Assembly (NCBI GenBank): GCA_026391805.1 | Contig: JAPLDJ010000015.1 | Coordinates: forward strand, 186,001-250,000 | Reading direction: 5' to 3' | Length of the DNA stretch: 64,000 nt | From: Bacteroidota bacterium | GTDB lineage: Bacteria; Bacteroidota; Bacteroidia; Bacteroidales; FEN-979 | Shown here: piece after piece, positions 34,451-43,392 of the stretch | Numbering within the stretch: position 1 is the first letter of the stretch | How the letters are laid out: each line of letters begins with the position of its first letter | Notes under the pieces: model-generated | What the model was told of the DNA's origin: nothing | Seen by the model: only the letters and a program-made list of their open reading frames with translations | Database searches by the model: none | Translations under genes and position numbers: made by a program

Positions 34451-35005
34451 ATGATCCTTCATGAAAACACCATACTATCCGACGAGATAAAGGAAGTTTT
34501 CTTCTGCTGCAATTTGCAGGAATGCAAAGGCGCCTGCTGTGTGGAAGGAGACGGCGGCGCACCGTTGGAAGAGGAAGAGATCTCGTTGCTCGAGGACCAC
34601 ATCGAAACCATTAAATTATTCATGGTTCCGAAAGGAATCGGGGAGGTGGAAAAAACCGGTGTTTTCGATTATGATGCGGAAGGGAAATATGTCACTCCGC
34701 TGGTGAACGGAAATGAATGCTGTTTTGTCTATGTTGAAAAAGGGATGGCGCGGTGTGCCATTGAACAAGCATACCAGGAAAAAGCGATACCGTTTCCGAA
34801 GCCGCTCTCCTGCCACCTCTACCCCATCAGGCTCAGCAAGGTTGGCGAACAGGATGCAGTCAACTATCACAAATGGCACATCTGCCGTAAAGCGCTGGAA
34901 AACGGAAGGAAACTTAATCTTCCGCTGTATGAATTTCTTGCCGATGCGCTGATCCGCAAATACGGAAGAAACTGGTACAACAAACTGGTCAGACTACTGG
35001 GTTAG
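34451..35005 (+). CDS. DUF3109 family Cys-rich protein
   Basis: 184 residues, cytoplasmic, common in Bacteroidetes. Cysteines in CCNLQECKGACCVEGDGG, NECCFVYVEKG, RCAIEQAY and LSCHLYPIR suggest a metal or iron-sulfur site like that of the YkgJ-type proteins. Function unknown. It runs convergently into the ferritin gene, overlapping its 3' end by 17 bases. Confidence 0.82.
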   Translation: MILHENTILSDEIKEVFFCCNLQECKGACCVEGDGGAPLEEEEISLLEDHIETIKLFMVPKGIGEVEKTGVFDYDAEGKYVTPLVNGNECCFVYVEKGMARCAIEQAYQEKAIPFPKPLSCHLYPIRLSKVGEQDAVNYHKWHICRKALENGRKLNLPLYEFLADALIRKYGRNWYNKLVRLLG

Positions 35006-35525
35006 TCGCGGCGGCCAGCAGGGAAGCACGTTTTGCAGCAGCCAGGACGGCAAATTCCTTATCCATTAAAAACAATCCGCCTTTGTCGGTTCCGGTCAGT
35101 TTCAACTGGTCAAGGATGTTCCGGACCGTTTTTTCCTCTTCGATCTGCTCTGTGATGTACCACTGCAGGTAATTGGACGAGGAAAAATCCTTCTCCTTCG
35201 TACATATATCATAAAGCTCATTAATCGAGGCAGAGATGAATTCCTCGTGCTTCAGCACCTGCTGAAAAAGATCCACGAGGGTTTTAAACTTCAGGTCCAG
35301 GGGGTCCATCGAAGAAAATACAACATTCCCGCCCCGGTCGTTGAGGTAGTGAACCAGTTTCAGCATGTGGATGCGCTCTTCTTCGGTCTGGGCATAGAGC
35401 CAGTCGGAAGCACCCGGAAACCCGTTGTGTTCAGCCCATGATGCCATGGCCAGGTAGAGCCTGGCTGAATGCTCTTCCCGTTTTATCTGCTCATTGATTG
35501 CTTTTTCAACTTTTTTCGTAACCAT
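34989..35525 (-). CDS. Ferritin
   Basis: 178 residues, four-helix bundle of the non-heme bacterial FtnA type, storing iron after oxidising Fe(II). Ferroxidase ligands appear in REEHSARLYLAMASWAEHNG and EEERIHMLKLVHYL (E-x2-H), and EEEKTVRNIL. Normal length. The 3' end overlaps that of the convergent DUF3109 gene. Confidence 0.92.
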   Translation of the reverse strand: MVTKKVEKAINEQIKREEHSARLYLAMASWAEHNGFPGASDWLYAQTEEERIHMLKLVHYLNDRGGNVVFSSMDPLDLKFKTLVDLFQQVLKHEEFISASINELYDICTKEKDFSSSNYLQWYITEQIEEEKTVRNILDQLKLTGTDKGGLFLMDKEFAVLAAAKRASLLAAATNPVV

Positions 35526-35571
35526 AGTTTTGCGATTTTTTACAAAGTTAGTTTAAAATCGGGAAAATGAG

Positions 35572-35640
35572 GTCGGAAGTCGGAGATCAGAGGTCTGATG
35601 TCGGAAAATGGAGGATATAGGATGGAGAATGGAAGATGGA
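35572..35640. repeat. Heptamer array (two unit types)
   Basis: Five units of gtcNgaN type (gtcggaa, gtcggag, atcagag, gtctgat, gtcggaa) run directly into five of NNatgga type (aaatgga, ggatata, ggatgga, gaatgga, agatgga). Intergenic between ferritin start and atpG stop. Confidence 0.8.
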
Positions 35641-35655
35641 AAATTTAAAATTAAC

Positions 35656-35716
35656 TCGCCAGTTCACCAGTCCACCAATTCACCAGTTATCCAGCATCTA
35701 GCATCCAGCATCCATT
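35656..35716. repeat. Octamer-to-heptamer array
   Basis: Five 8-base units based on tcaccagt (tcgccagt, tcaccagt, ccaccaat, tcaccagt, tatccagc) continue as 7-base units atctagc, atccagc, atccatt. The tcaccagt unit recurs at 46884-46915 and 55611-55634. Confidence 0.8.
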
Positions 35717-35743
35717 ATCAGAATGTAGAGCCGGAATTTTTAC

Positions 35744-36640
35744 TTATCCCTTCAGGGCTTCGGCTCCCGCTACGATTTCCAGAAGCTCTTTTGTGATCGC
35801 GTTCTGGCGGGCCTTGTTGTAGGAGATCTGCAGGGCTTTGAGCAGCTCCTTTGCATTCTCCGTTGCTTTATTCATGGCCGTCATCCGTGCACCCTGCTCG
35901 GAAGCGAAGGAGTCGAGGATGGCTTTGTAAAGCTGGATGCGGAGTGATTTCGGAATCAGCTGGTAAAGAATGGTTTCTTTGTCAGGTTCGAAGATATAAT
36001 CGTGGTTCTTTGTGGTTGCCGGGTTTCCGGTTCCGGGTTCTGCTGCGGCAGGAATGATCGGCAGGTAAGGTTCGACCACGAGCCGCTGAACTGCGGCATT
36101 TTTAAACTGGTTATAAATGATCTGGATCCTGTCATATTGCTTTTCGGCAAATGCTTTCATCAGCTTTTCGGCCAGGGGGGTGACGTTTTCAAAGGTCAGG
36201 TGGTCAAAAAGGGCGTCATGACTTTCCACAACATTGTAAGCCCGTTTCTGGAAATATTCGGACGCTTTCCTCCCGATTGTGATCAGGCTCAGTGTTCCTT
36301 TTCTTTCCTGTTCGGCATAATCACTTTTGATCTTGTTAACCGTGGTTTTGATGACATTTGAATTGAACCCTCCGCAGAGGCCGCGGTTGGATGTGATCAC
36401 GACCAGCAGGATTTTTTCCGGGCTGCGTTCGCGGGTATAGGGGCTTTCACCCGAATCCCCGGCCGTTGCGCTCAGGTTCTGCATGATCTCCGACAGTTTT
36501 GCCGCATACGGCCTCAGCTTGAGGATGGCCGTCTGTGCCTTTCTCAGCTTGGAGGCAGCCACCATTTTCATTGCATTGGTGATCTGCTGGGTGGATTTCA
36601 CCGATGCAATGCGGATCCGAACTTCTTTTAACCCCGGCAT
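35744..36640 (-). CDS. atpG: ATP synthase F1 subunit gamma
   Basis: 298 residues. N-terminal MPGLKEVRIRIASVKSTQQI and C-terminal ITKELLEIVAGAEAL are the family's conserved coiled-coil ends; central ITSNRGLCGGFNSNV is diagnostic. Rotating shaft of F1. Last gene of the atp cluster here; atpD (beta) and atpC (epsilon) are not in the window. Confidence 0.95.
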   Translation of the reverse strand: MPGLKEVRIRIASVKSTQQITNAMKMVAASKLRKAQTAILKLRPYAAKLSEIMQNLSATAGDSGESPYTRERSPEKILLVVITSNRGLCGGFNSNVIKTTVNKIKSDYAEQERKGTLSLITIGRKASEYFQKRAYNVVESHDALFDHLTFENVTPLAEKLMKAFAEKQYDRIQIIYNQFKNAAVQRLVVEPYLPIIPAAAEPGTGNPATTKNHDYIFEPDKETILYQLIPKSLRIQLYKAILDSFASEQGARMTAMNKATENAKELLKALQISYNKARQNAITKELLEIVAGAEALKG

Positions 36641-36649
36641 GCTCTGATC

Positions 36650-38239
36650 TTATTTTTTTTCTTCATATTTCCTGGAAATCTCTGCTGCCATCTGCTCCAT
36701 GATCTTCACATCTTCATCCAGCAGTTTTCCTTCGCGCAGGTTCCTGAGAACCTCTTTGTGCCTGGCTTCCATCTGATACAGGTATTCCGCCTCAAAGTTG
36801 GCAACAGCTGATGCAGGGATATTTTTCAGGAGGTTGCGCGTACCGCAGAAAATGATGGCAATCTGTTTTTCAACAGCCATCGGAGAATACTGAAGCTGCT
36901 TCAGGATCTCAACATTCCTTGCTCCTTTATCGAGAACCGCTTTCGTGGATGCATCGAGGTCGGAACCGAATTTTGAAAATGCTTCCAGCTCGCGGTATTC
37001 AGCCTGGTCGAGTTTCAGCGTTCCTGCAACTTTCTTCATCGATTTGATCTGGGCATTACCGCCGACCCTGGAAACGGAGATACCGACATTGATGGCGGGA
37101 CGGATCCCGCTGTTAAAGAGGTTCGTTTCGAGGAAGATCTGTCCGTCTGTGATGGAGATGACATTCGTCGGGATGTAGGCTGATACGTCGCCGGCCTGTG
37201 TTTCGATGACAGGCAGCGCAGTAAGTGATCCACCTCCCTTTACCATGTGGCGGATGGATGCGGGAAGATCATTCATGTTCTTTGCAATCTCATCCGATGA
37301 GATGATACGTGCAGCACGTTCCAGCAGGCGCGAATGGAGGTAAAAAACGTCTCCCGGGTAGGCTTCACGTCCGGGAGGACGACGGAGCAACAATGAAACT
37401 TCACGGTAAGCAACGGCCTGTTTCGAAAGGTCATCGAAGATGCACAATGCCGAACGGCCCGTATCGCGGAAGAATTCGCCGATGGCGGCACCGGCAAAGG
37501 GTGCATAGAACTGCATGGCGGCAGCATCGGAAGCAGTGGCGGAGATCACAACCGTATAAGGCATGGCACCTTTTTCCTCCAGCGTTTTCACGATGTTGGC
37601 CACGGTGGAGCCTTTCTGTCCGATTGCTACATAGATGCAGATGACAGGTTCGCCCTTGTCATAAAACATTTTCTGGTTGATGATCGCATCGATGGCGATG
37701 GCGGTCTTCCCTGTCTGGCGGTCGCCGATGAGCAGCTCACGCTGACCCCTTCCGATGGGGATCATGGCGTCGATGGCCTTGATCCCGGTCTGAAGCGGCT
37801 GGTTTACCGGCTGGCGGTAGATGACACCCGGGGCTTTGCGCTCCAGCGGCATTTCGTAAAGTTCGCCGGGAATCTTTCCTTTTCCGTCGATGGGTTCCCC
37901 GAGCGTGGTGATCACGCGCCCGAGCAGGCCTTCGCCAACATCGATGGAAGCGATCTTCCGTGTCCTTTTAACCGTATCCCCTTCCGTCAGGTCGCGTGCG
38001 TCGCCGAGCAAAACGGCTCCGACATTATCTTCTTCGAGATTCAGCACAATGGCTTTCATCCCGTTCTTTTCAAACTCGATCAATTCGCCGGATTCAGCAT
38101 TGGTCAGTCCGTAGATCCTGGCAATACCATCGCCAATCGTAAGAACGGTCCCGATCTCTTCCAGGTCGGCCTCGGTTCTTTGTCCGGCCAGTTCTTTCCT
38201 CAATATCGCGGTGACTTCCGCTGGCTTAATCTCTGCCAT
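36650..38239 (-). CDS. atpA: ATP synthase F1 subunit alpha
   Basis: 529 residues. P-loop [10 protein letters not shown], conserved [27 protein letters not shown] region and [32 protein letters not shown] typical of alpha. Non-catalytic nucleotide-binding subunit of F1. Preceded by a 211-base gap that holds three 17-base repeats and heptamer arrays. Confidence 0.97.
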   Translation of the reverse strand: MAEIKPAEVTAILRKELAGQRTEADLEEIGTVLTIGDGIARIYGLTNAESGELIEFEKNGMKAIVLNLEEDNVGAVLLGDARDLTEGDTVKRTRKIASIDVGEGLLGRVITTLGEPIDGKGKIPGELYEMPLERKAPGVIYRQPVNQPLQTGIKAIDAMIPIGRGQRELLIGDRQTGKTAIAIDAIINQKMFYDKGEPVICIYVAIGQKGSTVANIVKTLEEKGAMPYTVVISATASDAAAMQFYAPFAGAAIGEFFRDTGRSALCIFDDLSKQAVAYREVSLLLRRPPGREAYPGDVFYLHSRLLERAARIISSDEIAKNMNDLPASIRHMVKGGGSLTALPVIETQAGDVSAYIPTNVISITDGQIFLETNLFNSGIRPAINVGISVSRVGGNAQIKSMKKVAGTLKLDQAEYRELEAFSKFGSDLDASTKAVLDKGARNVEILKQLQYSPMAVEKQIAIIFCGTRNLLKNIPASAVANFEAEYLYQMEARHKEVLRNLREGKLLDEDVKIMEQMAAEISRKYEEKK

Positions 38240-38258
38240 GTTTTTATTTGTTCGTTAC

Positions 38259-38344
38259 AATAATGTCACACCTAGAATAATGTCACCGCTACGCGGTTAA
38301 CTGAAATTTTATTTTTTGTTTCGCTAGAGTAATGTCACACCTAC
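38259..38344. repeat. Three 17-base direct repeats upstream of atpA
   Basis: aataatgtcacacctag (38259-38275), aataatgtcaccgctac (38276-38292) and agtaatgtcacacctac (38328-38344). The first two are adjacent and the third is 52 bases further on, close to three units. Possibly operator-like or another tandem expansion. Confidence 0.65.
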
Positions 38345-38383
38345 TGTGTTCAATTGTGTTTTATTTTTTTCGTTACTTCTCTA

Positions 38384-38455
38384 TTCAATATTCAATATTC
38401 GATTTTCCCTAATGCCTAATGTCTAATGTCTATTGCCTAATGCCAATTGCCTAAA
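38384..38455. repeat. Heptamer arrays across the atpH stop codon
   Basis: Three units ttcaata, ttcaata, ttcgatt (38384-38404), then seven units ccctaat, gcctaat, gtctaat, gtctatt, gcctaat, gccaatt, gcctaaa (38407-38455). The atpH stop (38451-38453) is in the last unit. Confidence 0.85.
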
Positions 38456-39014
38456 ATCCTTTCTTATAAAGATTCAGGTTCGCCATTTCCCGTTTCATCT
38501 TCTGCATCTGGTTCTGAATACTGGCATCATATTGCATATCTTTCCACTGAAGGACAAAACCTCCAATCAGATCTTCCTTTATTTCCTCTATAAGTTCCAC
38601 GGTACCCTCGGTCTGTGTCTTCATGATCCCGAGGATCTGTTTCCGGGTTGTCTCGGTCAGCGGAACCGGTGTCTTGACGATCGTGGTCAGGATTTTTTTA
38701 TAGTCCTTGTACAATCCAATAAACGCAGATGCGATATCGGGCAGCAACGGTTCCCTTCTCTTTTCAATAATGATCCTGAAAAAGGTCATGGTGACGGCCG
38801 TCAGGGATCCGGTGAAAATGGCTGTGACGATCTTCTTTTTCTTTTCCGTTTTCAGGATCGGGCTCTTCAGCATCAACAGGAATTCCCGGTTGGATTTGCA
38901 AAGGGAGATCAGCGTCTGCATATCCTTCGTTACATCCTCCAGTACCTCCTTTTCGACCGCTAAATCGAAAAGTGCTTTGGCATAGGGAACCGCTATTTGC
39001 GAAATTTTTTCCAA
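38451..39014 (-). CDS. atpH: ATP synthase F1 subunit delta
   Basis: 187 residues, the OSCP/delta family stator subunit linking F1 and the b stalk: N-terminal IAVPYAKALFDLAVEKE and C-terminal LIGGFVLQWKDMQYDASIQNQMQKM are typical. No ATG exists near the expected N-terminus; the start is TTG at 39014, 7 bases after the atpF stop. The stop lies in a heptamer array. Confidence 0.9.
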   Translation of the reverse strand: MEKISQIAVPYAKALFDLAVEKEVLEDVTKDMQTLISLCKSNREFLLMLKSPILKTEKKKKIVTAIFTGSLTAVTMTFFRIIIEKRREPLLPDIASAFIGLYKDYKKILTTIVKTPVPLTETTRKQILGIMKTQTEGTVELIEEIKEDLIGGFVLQWKDMQYDASIQNQMQKMKREMANLNLYKKGF

Positions 39015-39021
39015 CGGGAGA

Positions 39022-39516
39022 TTAATTGAATTTCACCTCTTTTATCAACTCTTTCGTGTATTCTTCCTGTTTCTTCGGATCGGAAAGTTCCTTTTTCAGG
39101 ATCTTCTTTGCTACTTCCAGCGAAAGTTCTGCCAGCTGGTTTTTCAGGTCGGTCATGGCAGCCATCTTTTCATTCTGAATACTTTCACGGGCACCCTGAA
39201 CGATGCGGTTCGCCTCTTCACCGGCTTTCTGTTTCGCTTCGTCGATGATAGCTTCCTTGATCTTCCGTGCTTCTGCAAGAATGGCATCCCGTTCGTTTTT
39301 GGCTTCCTGGAGAAGTGCCGCATTGGAGAATTTCATTTTCTCCATGTCTTCTCTGGTCTTTTCAGCCAGGGTCAGGGCATCATGAATGGTGTTTTCCCGT
39401 TCCTTCAGTGCTTTCGTGATCGGGTTCCATGCATATTTGGTAAGGATATAGAGGATGGCACTGAATGCAAGTGTCATCCAGATGATCAGTCCTATACCGG
39501 GGTTTACAAGTTCCAT
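39022..39516 (-). CDS. atpF: ATP synthase F0 subunit b
   Basis: 164 residues: one N-terminal helix (PGIGLIIWMTLAFSAILYIL) and a long Ala/Glu/Lys-rich coiled coil that forms the peripheral stalk. Normal length for b. Followed closely by atpH. Confidence 0.94.
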   Translation of the reverse strand: MELVNPGIGLIIWMTLAFSAILYILTKYAWNPITKALKERENTIHDALTLAEKTREDMEKMKFSNAALLQEAKNERDAILAEARKIKEAIIDEAKQKAGEEANRIVQGARESIQNEKMAAMTDLKNQLAELSLEVAKKILKKELSDPKKQEEYTKELIKEVKFN

Positions 39517-39554
39517 AATTTCTCTTTTTCGGTTTATTTTACTTCAACCTTCAT

Positions 39555-39685
39555 GGGGCTGACTAAAAAGTACTTTTTATTTTCTCGGAGAGTCTCGCTG
39601 ATGAATCGCAGAGTTCCGCAGAGAAGTAATAATATGAATTTTAACTCTGCGTGACATTTTGTGTTTCTACTCTTTAGTCACCCCC
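39555..39685. repeat. MITE-like element, copy 2
   Basis: 131 bases between atpE and atpF, in inverted orientation to 12381-12542. Left end ggggctgactaaaaagta; right end complement of gggggtgactaaagagta. Internal words (cacaaaatgtcac next to one end; cgcagag/ctctgcg) match copy 1. No coding capacity. Confidence 0.7.
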
Positions 39686-39758
39686 GAAAAAGAACGAAGA
39701 TCATAAATGGCTTTTACGCTTCAACCAACCGTTGAACCGTAAAAACCCTGCCCGGATC

Positions 39759-40022
<264 letters not shown>

Positions 40023-40100
40023 TTAAGGTATTAGGGTTTGAAATTGAGTTTATAAAGTTTAAAAGTTCATAAAGTTTCTAAAGTCATTTAAATTCCATTC

Positions 40101-40128
40101 ACACTTCGCACTTCACACTTCGCACTTA
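40101..40128. repeat. Heptamer array abutting atpB stop
   Basis: Units acacttc, gcacttc, acacttc, gcactta end one base before the atpB stop codon (40129-40131). Confidence 0.75.
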
Positions 40129-41286
40129 TCAGTGGTGTTCCGGTTCTATCGTCGCCAGTCCGAAATAAAGGGCCGACAACAGGGTAAAAACATAGGCCTG
40201 GATGAATGCTACCAGGAGTTCGAGCAAATCCATGAAAATCATAAACAGCAGTGTGGGTATTCCTACACCAAGGCCAAGTGCTGTCGACATCTGCCCGAAA
40301 ATAAAAATGATGCTGATAAAGCCGAGGATGATGATGTGTCCCGCGGTCATGTTTGCAAAGAGTCGGACCATGAGTACAAACGGCTTTGTGATGATCCCGA
40401 TGAACTCAACGATCGGCATCAGCGGAATGGGCAGTTTGAGCCACCACGGAACACCCGGGGTGTTAATGATGTCGATCCAGTAATGGCGGTTACCGCTGAT
40501 CGTGGTGATGATCAGGGTAAAGGCAGCCATGACGCCGGTAACGGCAATATTCCCTGTCACATTTGCACCGCCGGGGAAGAAAGGTACGATCCCCAGTATG
40601 TTGTTGAAAAAGATAAAGAAAAAGATCGTCAGGAGATATGGCAGGTACTTTTCGTATTTCTTCTCCCCGATCGAGCTTTTTGCAACGTCATCGCGGATGA
40701 AAAGGATCAGCGGCTCCACCAGGTTCTGCAACCCGCTTGGCGCTTTGTTCGGATCCTTCTTGTAACGATTTGCAACCGAAACAAAGATCAGGATCAGGAA
40801 AAAGCTGCTGAGGAAAATCGCGAATACCGTTTTTGTGATCGAAAAATCAAAAACCTTTGGTCCTTTGCCGGTCTCCTGTTCCTGCAGGGTTGTGATCTTC
40901 CCCTTGTTCGATCCTTCTTTAGCAATGACAAAGCCCTTGTAAGGCTGAAGGGCGTGTGTCACCTCATTGTGAAATTTCCCGGACCAGAATGCGGTGAACT
41001 TTCCATCCGACCAAAGCAGTACCGGAAGCGGAATGGTAAGGTTAAAATGACCAAGTGATAAAATGTGCCATTCGTGATTGTCGACCACATGCTCCATGAT
41101 CATTTCGCCCGGATTGAATTTTTCCGTCTCTGTTTTTTCATTCAGCTTCGCGGATGAAGCGGAATCGGCGGCCTCTAACACAGGCGCCTCCTGTGTCAGC
41201 GCACCGGCACTGGCCTGATGAACTGATATCAGGGAAATGAAAAAAACAATAACCAGGATCAGACGAACGAATCGTAAATGAGTCAT
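40129..41286 (-). CDS. atpB: ATP synthase F0 subunit a
   Basis: 385 residues from the ATG at 41286, which begins a good signal sequence (MTHLRFVRLILVIVFFISLI); a longer start at 41319 adds eleven residues. An N-terminal extension of ~120 residues precedes the membrane part, usual for Bacteroidetes. The essential Arg is in FVLMVRLFANMTAGHII and the C-terminus is FTLLSALYFGLATIEPEHH. Forms the ion half-channels. Confidence 0.93.
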   Translation of the reverse strand: MTHLRFVRLILVIVFFISLISVHQASAGALTQEAPVLEAADSASSAKLNEKTETEKFNPGEMIMEHVVDNHEWHILSLGHFNLTIPLPVLLWSDGKFTAFWSGKFHNEVTHALQPYKGFVIAKEGSNKGKITTLQEQETGKGPKVFDFSITKTVFAIFLSSFFLILIFVSVANRYKKDPNKAPSGLQNLVEPLILFIRDDVAKSSIGEKKYEKYLPYLLTIFFFIFFNNILGIVPFFPGGANVTGNIAVTGVMAAFTLIITTISGNRHYWIDIINTPGVPWWLKLPIPLMPIVEFIGIITKPFVLMVRLFANMTAGHIIILGFISIIFIFGQMSTALGLGVGIPTLLFMIFMDLLELLVAFIQAYVFTLLSALYFGLATIEPEHH

Positions 41287-41332
41287 GAACGGATTCAATG
41301 GTTTAAGAATGGGGCGCAAAAATACTAAATTT

Positions 41333-41704
41333 TTATTTTAATGGGGAAGAAGGAGAAGGAGTATTCAACCACAGGATCACGGACATGTCAGTTCCGTTAA
41401 ACACCTCTGCTGCCCCATAGTCATCCCATCCGTCAACCCGGTACCAGTAATAAGCTGATGGCAATTCGCGGAAAATGATCGACCCGGCGCCATTTGTGTA
41501 ACCGGATTTCATGTAATTTTTATTATCAAGATCTTCACGGCTGGCCGCCAGGAAGAGCTGTACGTTGGCCGCAGGGCCTCCATCCTTGATCAGCGCGGTA
41601 ATGGCCAGGGATCCCGTTGTGGCCGTTTTTTCTTTGCAGGAAGAGAGAAAAAACGAACCGGAAATCAACATGAACGCAAGAAAAACCGTGAATGAACGTT
41701 TCAT
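41333..41704 (-). CDS. Small lipoprotein, unknown function
   Basis: 123 residues from the ATG at 41704. The N-terminus MKRSFTVFLAFMLISGSFF then LSSC is a lipoprotein signal with the lipidated Cys. The rest looks like a small beta-sandwich (SLAITALIKDGGPAANVQLFL), possibly a carboxypeptidase-regulatory-like fold. No catalytic motif. Same direction as atpB and 46 bases upstream of it. A TATCTTTG element lies at 41735-41742. Confidence 0.65.
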   Translation of the reverse strand: MKRSFTVFLAFMLISGSFFLSSCKEKTATTGSLAITALIKDGGPAANVQLFLAASREDLDNKNYMKSGYTNGAGSIIFRELPSAYYWYRVDGWDDYGAAEVFNGTDMSVILWLNTPSPSSPLK

Positions 41705-41734
41705 AAGTATCAAGGATTAACAATTTTATCGCTG

Positions 41735-41742
41735 CAAAGATA
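41735..41742 (-). promoter_or_regulatory. -7 element upstream of the lipoprotein/atp cluster
   Basis: TATCTTTG on the minus strand, 30 bases before the lipoprotein ATG, so it may drive lipoprotein-atpBEFHAG transcription. The -33 part is not clear. Confidence 0.45.
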
Positions 41743-41849
41743 GAAAAAATCAGATATGATGTAACCAGGACAGGATTTCTCCGTCTTATTCCTGCCGGTT
41801 TTTAGGTGTTATTATTTTCACAGGAAACAACACATTTGAGATTATTGAT

Positions 41850-41857
41850 TAATTTTG
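41850..41857 (+). promoter_or_regulatory. -7 element before tolC-like gene
   Basis: TAATTTTG, 65 bases before the ATG of the outer-membrane efflux gene. No convincing -33. Confidence 0.4.
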
Positions 41858-41922
41858 ACGATTCAAAGCCGGGACTGATCTAATTACCTTAAGCTGCTGA
41901 ACCTTTTTAAACTTCTCTTCAT

Positions 41923-43371
41923 ATGTACCTGCTGATCCGACCTTCCCATTTAAGATCGATTTTAATCTTTCTGCTCATAACAGGATTTTATTGTTCTTCT
42001 GCCCAGGATACCCCAAGAATCTGGACACTTGAGGACTGCATCAACTATGCGATCGATCACAACCTGGATATCAAAAAACAGGTTCTCACTGTAGAAACCA
42101 ATAAAAAACAGGTGCTTCAGAGCCAGCTGAACCTTTTACCCGACCTGAATGTAAACGCGACGAATGTCTGGAACTTCGGGCAAACCATCGACCAGTATAC
42201 CAATACCTTCGCCAATACAACGGTCAGGTCGAACAATTTTGACATCCAGACCAGCGCACTCCTTTTCGGGGGGATGACAAAGGTCAATACGATCAAGCAG
42301 AACAAGATCAACCTTCTGGCCAGCCAATATGATCTTGACATCCTGAAAAACAACATCTCCCTCGCGGTTGCGGGTTATTATCTCGACATCCTCCTCAACC
42401 AGGAATTGTTTGATGTGGCGCGGAACCAGATCGACATTACAAAATCCCAGGTCACACGGATCTCAAAGATGGTGGAGGCAGGCTCTTCCGCCAAAGGCGA
42501 CCTGCTGAACATCCAGGCGCAGGAATCGGCAGAAGCGCTTCTTGTAGTCCAGGCAGAAAACCGGCTGTTCATTTCCAGGCTTTCATTGCAGCAGCTGATC
42601 GATCTTCCGGTTTCGCAAGATTTCCGGATTGAAAAACCGCTGCTGAAACCGGTGGAAAAACCGGATAAGGCTTTATCCCCGGAAAAGATATTCGATCTCG
42701 CTGTCGAGAAAAGACCGGAGATCAAAAGCGCCGACCTGCGGGTTCAGGCAGCCCAGAAAAGCCTTTCCATCGCCCGGGGTGTACTGTCGCCGACACTTTC
42801 CTTCAGCGGCACATGGGCAACAGGATATTCGGGTTTAAGCGAAGAGGTGGAGTCATCGACCTTACAAACGGAGCCGATCGGTATTACCCAAAATTCGATG
42901 GATACGGTACTGGGGTCTTATTACAGCAACACTTACCGCACGAAGGAATTCAGCAAACAGTTGCTCGACAACAACAATAAATCCCTTGGGTTTTACCTCC
43001 GCATTCCGATCTTCAACGGCTGGACGGGAAGGACGAACATCAGCCTTGCCAAGATCCAGCATAAAAAAGCAGAGATCGATCTCGAGATCCAGAAAAGAGA
43101 CCTGCGGAAGAACATCGAACAGTCGTATGCCGATGCATCGGCTGCCCTCCAGCAGTACAACGCTTCCCTCCAGAAGGTCTCTGCACAGGAAGAGTCGTTC
43201 AAATACTCCCAGCAAAAATTTGATGTGGGGCTGATGACCTCCTACGATTACAACAACAGCAAGAAAGACCTTACGAAGGCCGAGTCGGATCTGCTCCAGG
43301 CAAAATATGATTTTATCTTCAAGACGACCATTCTTGAATTTTATATGGGAAAGCCCATCAGCATAAAATAA
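41923..43371 (+). CDS. TolC-family outer-membrane efflux protein
   Basis: 482 residues with a signal peptide (cut near CSSAQ). The WTLEDCINYAIDHNLDI start and two long heptad-rich helical repeats (about 60-220 and 270-470) are typical of TolC channels. It is followed 21 bases later by a membrane-fusion protein gene, so it should form the outer part of an efflux or secretion path. The inner-membrane pump is not in the window. Confidence 0.9.
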   Translation: MYLLIRPSHLRSILIFLLITGFYCSSAQDTPRIWTLEDCINYAIDHNLDIKKQVLTVETNKKQVLQSQLNLLPDLNVNATNVWNFGQTIDQYTNTFANTTVRSNNFDIQTSALLFGGMTKVNTIKQNKINLLASQYDLDILKNNISLAVAGYYLDILLNQELFDVARNQIDITKSQVTRISKMVEAGSSAKGDLLNIQAQESAEALLVVQAENRLFISRLSLQQLIDLPVSQDFRIEKPLLKPVEKPDKALSPEKIFDLAVEKRPEIKSADLRVQAAQKSLSIARGVLSPTLSFSGTWATGYSGLSEEVESSTLQTEPIGITQNSMDTVLGSYYSNTYRTKEFSKQLLDNNNKSLGFYLRIPIFNGWTGRTNISLAKIQHKKAEIDLEIQKRDLRKNIEQSYADASAALQQYNASLQKVSAQEESFKYSQQKFDVGLMTSYDYNNSKKDLTKAESDLLQAKYDFIFKTTILEFYMGKPISIK

Positions 43372-43392
43372 CAACTAAATCAATATACTTAC

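Noticed and set aside
40132-41058. 308-residue plus-strand open frame opposite atpB
   Set aside because: Antisense shadow of atpB; no signal, no family likeness, and atpB is certain.
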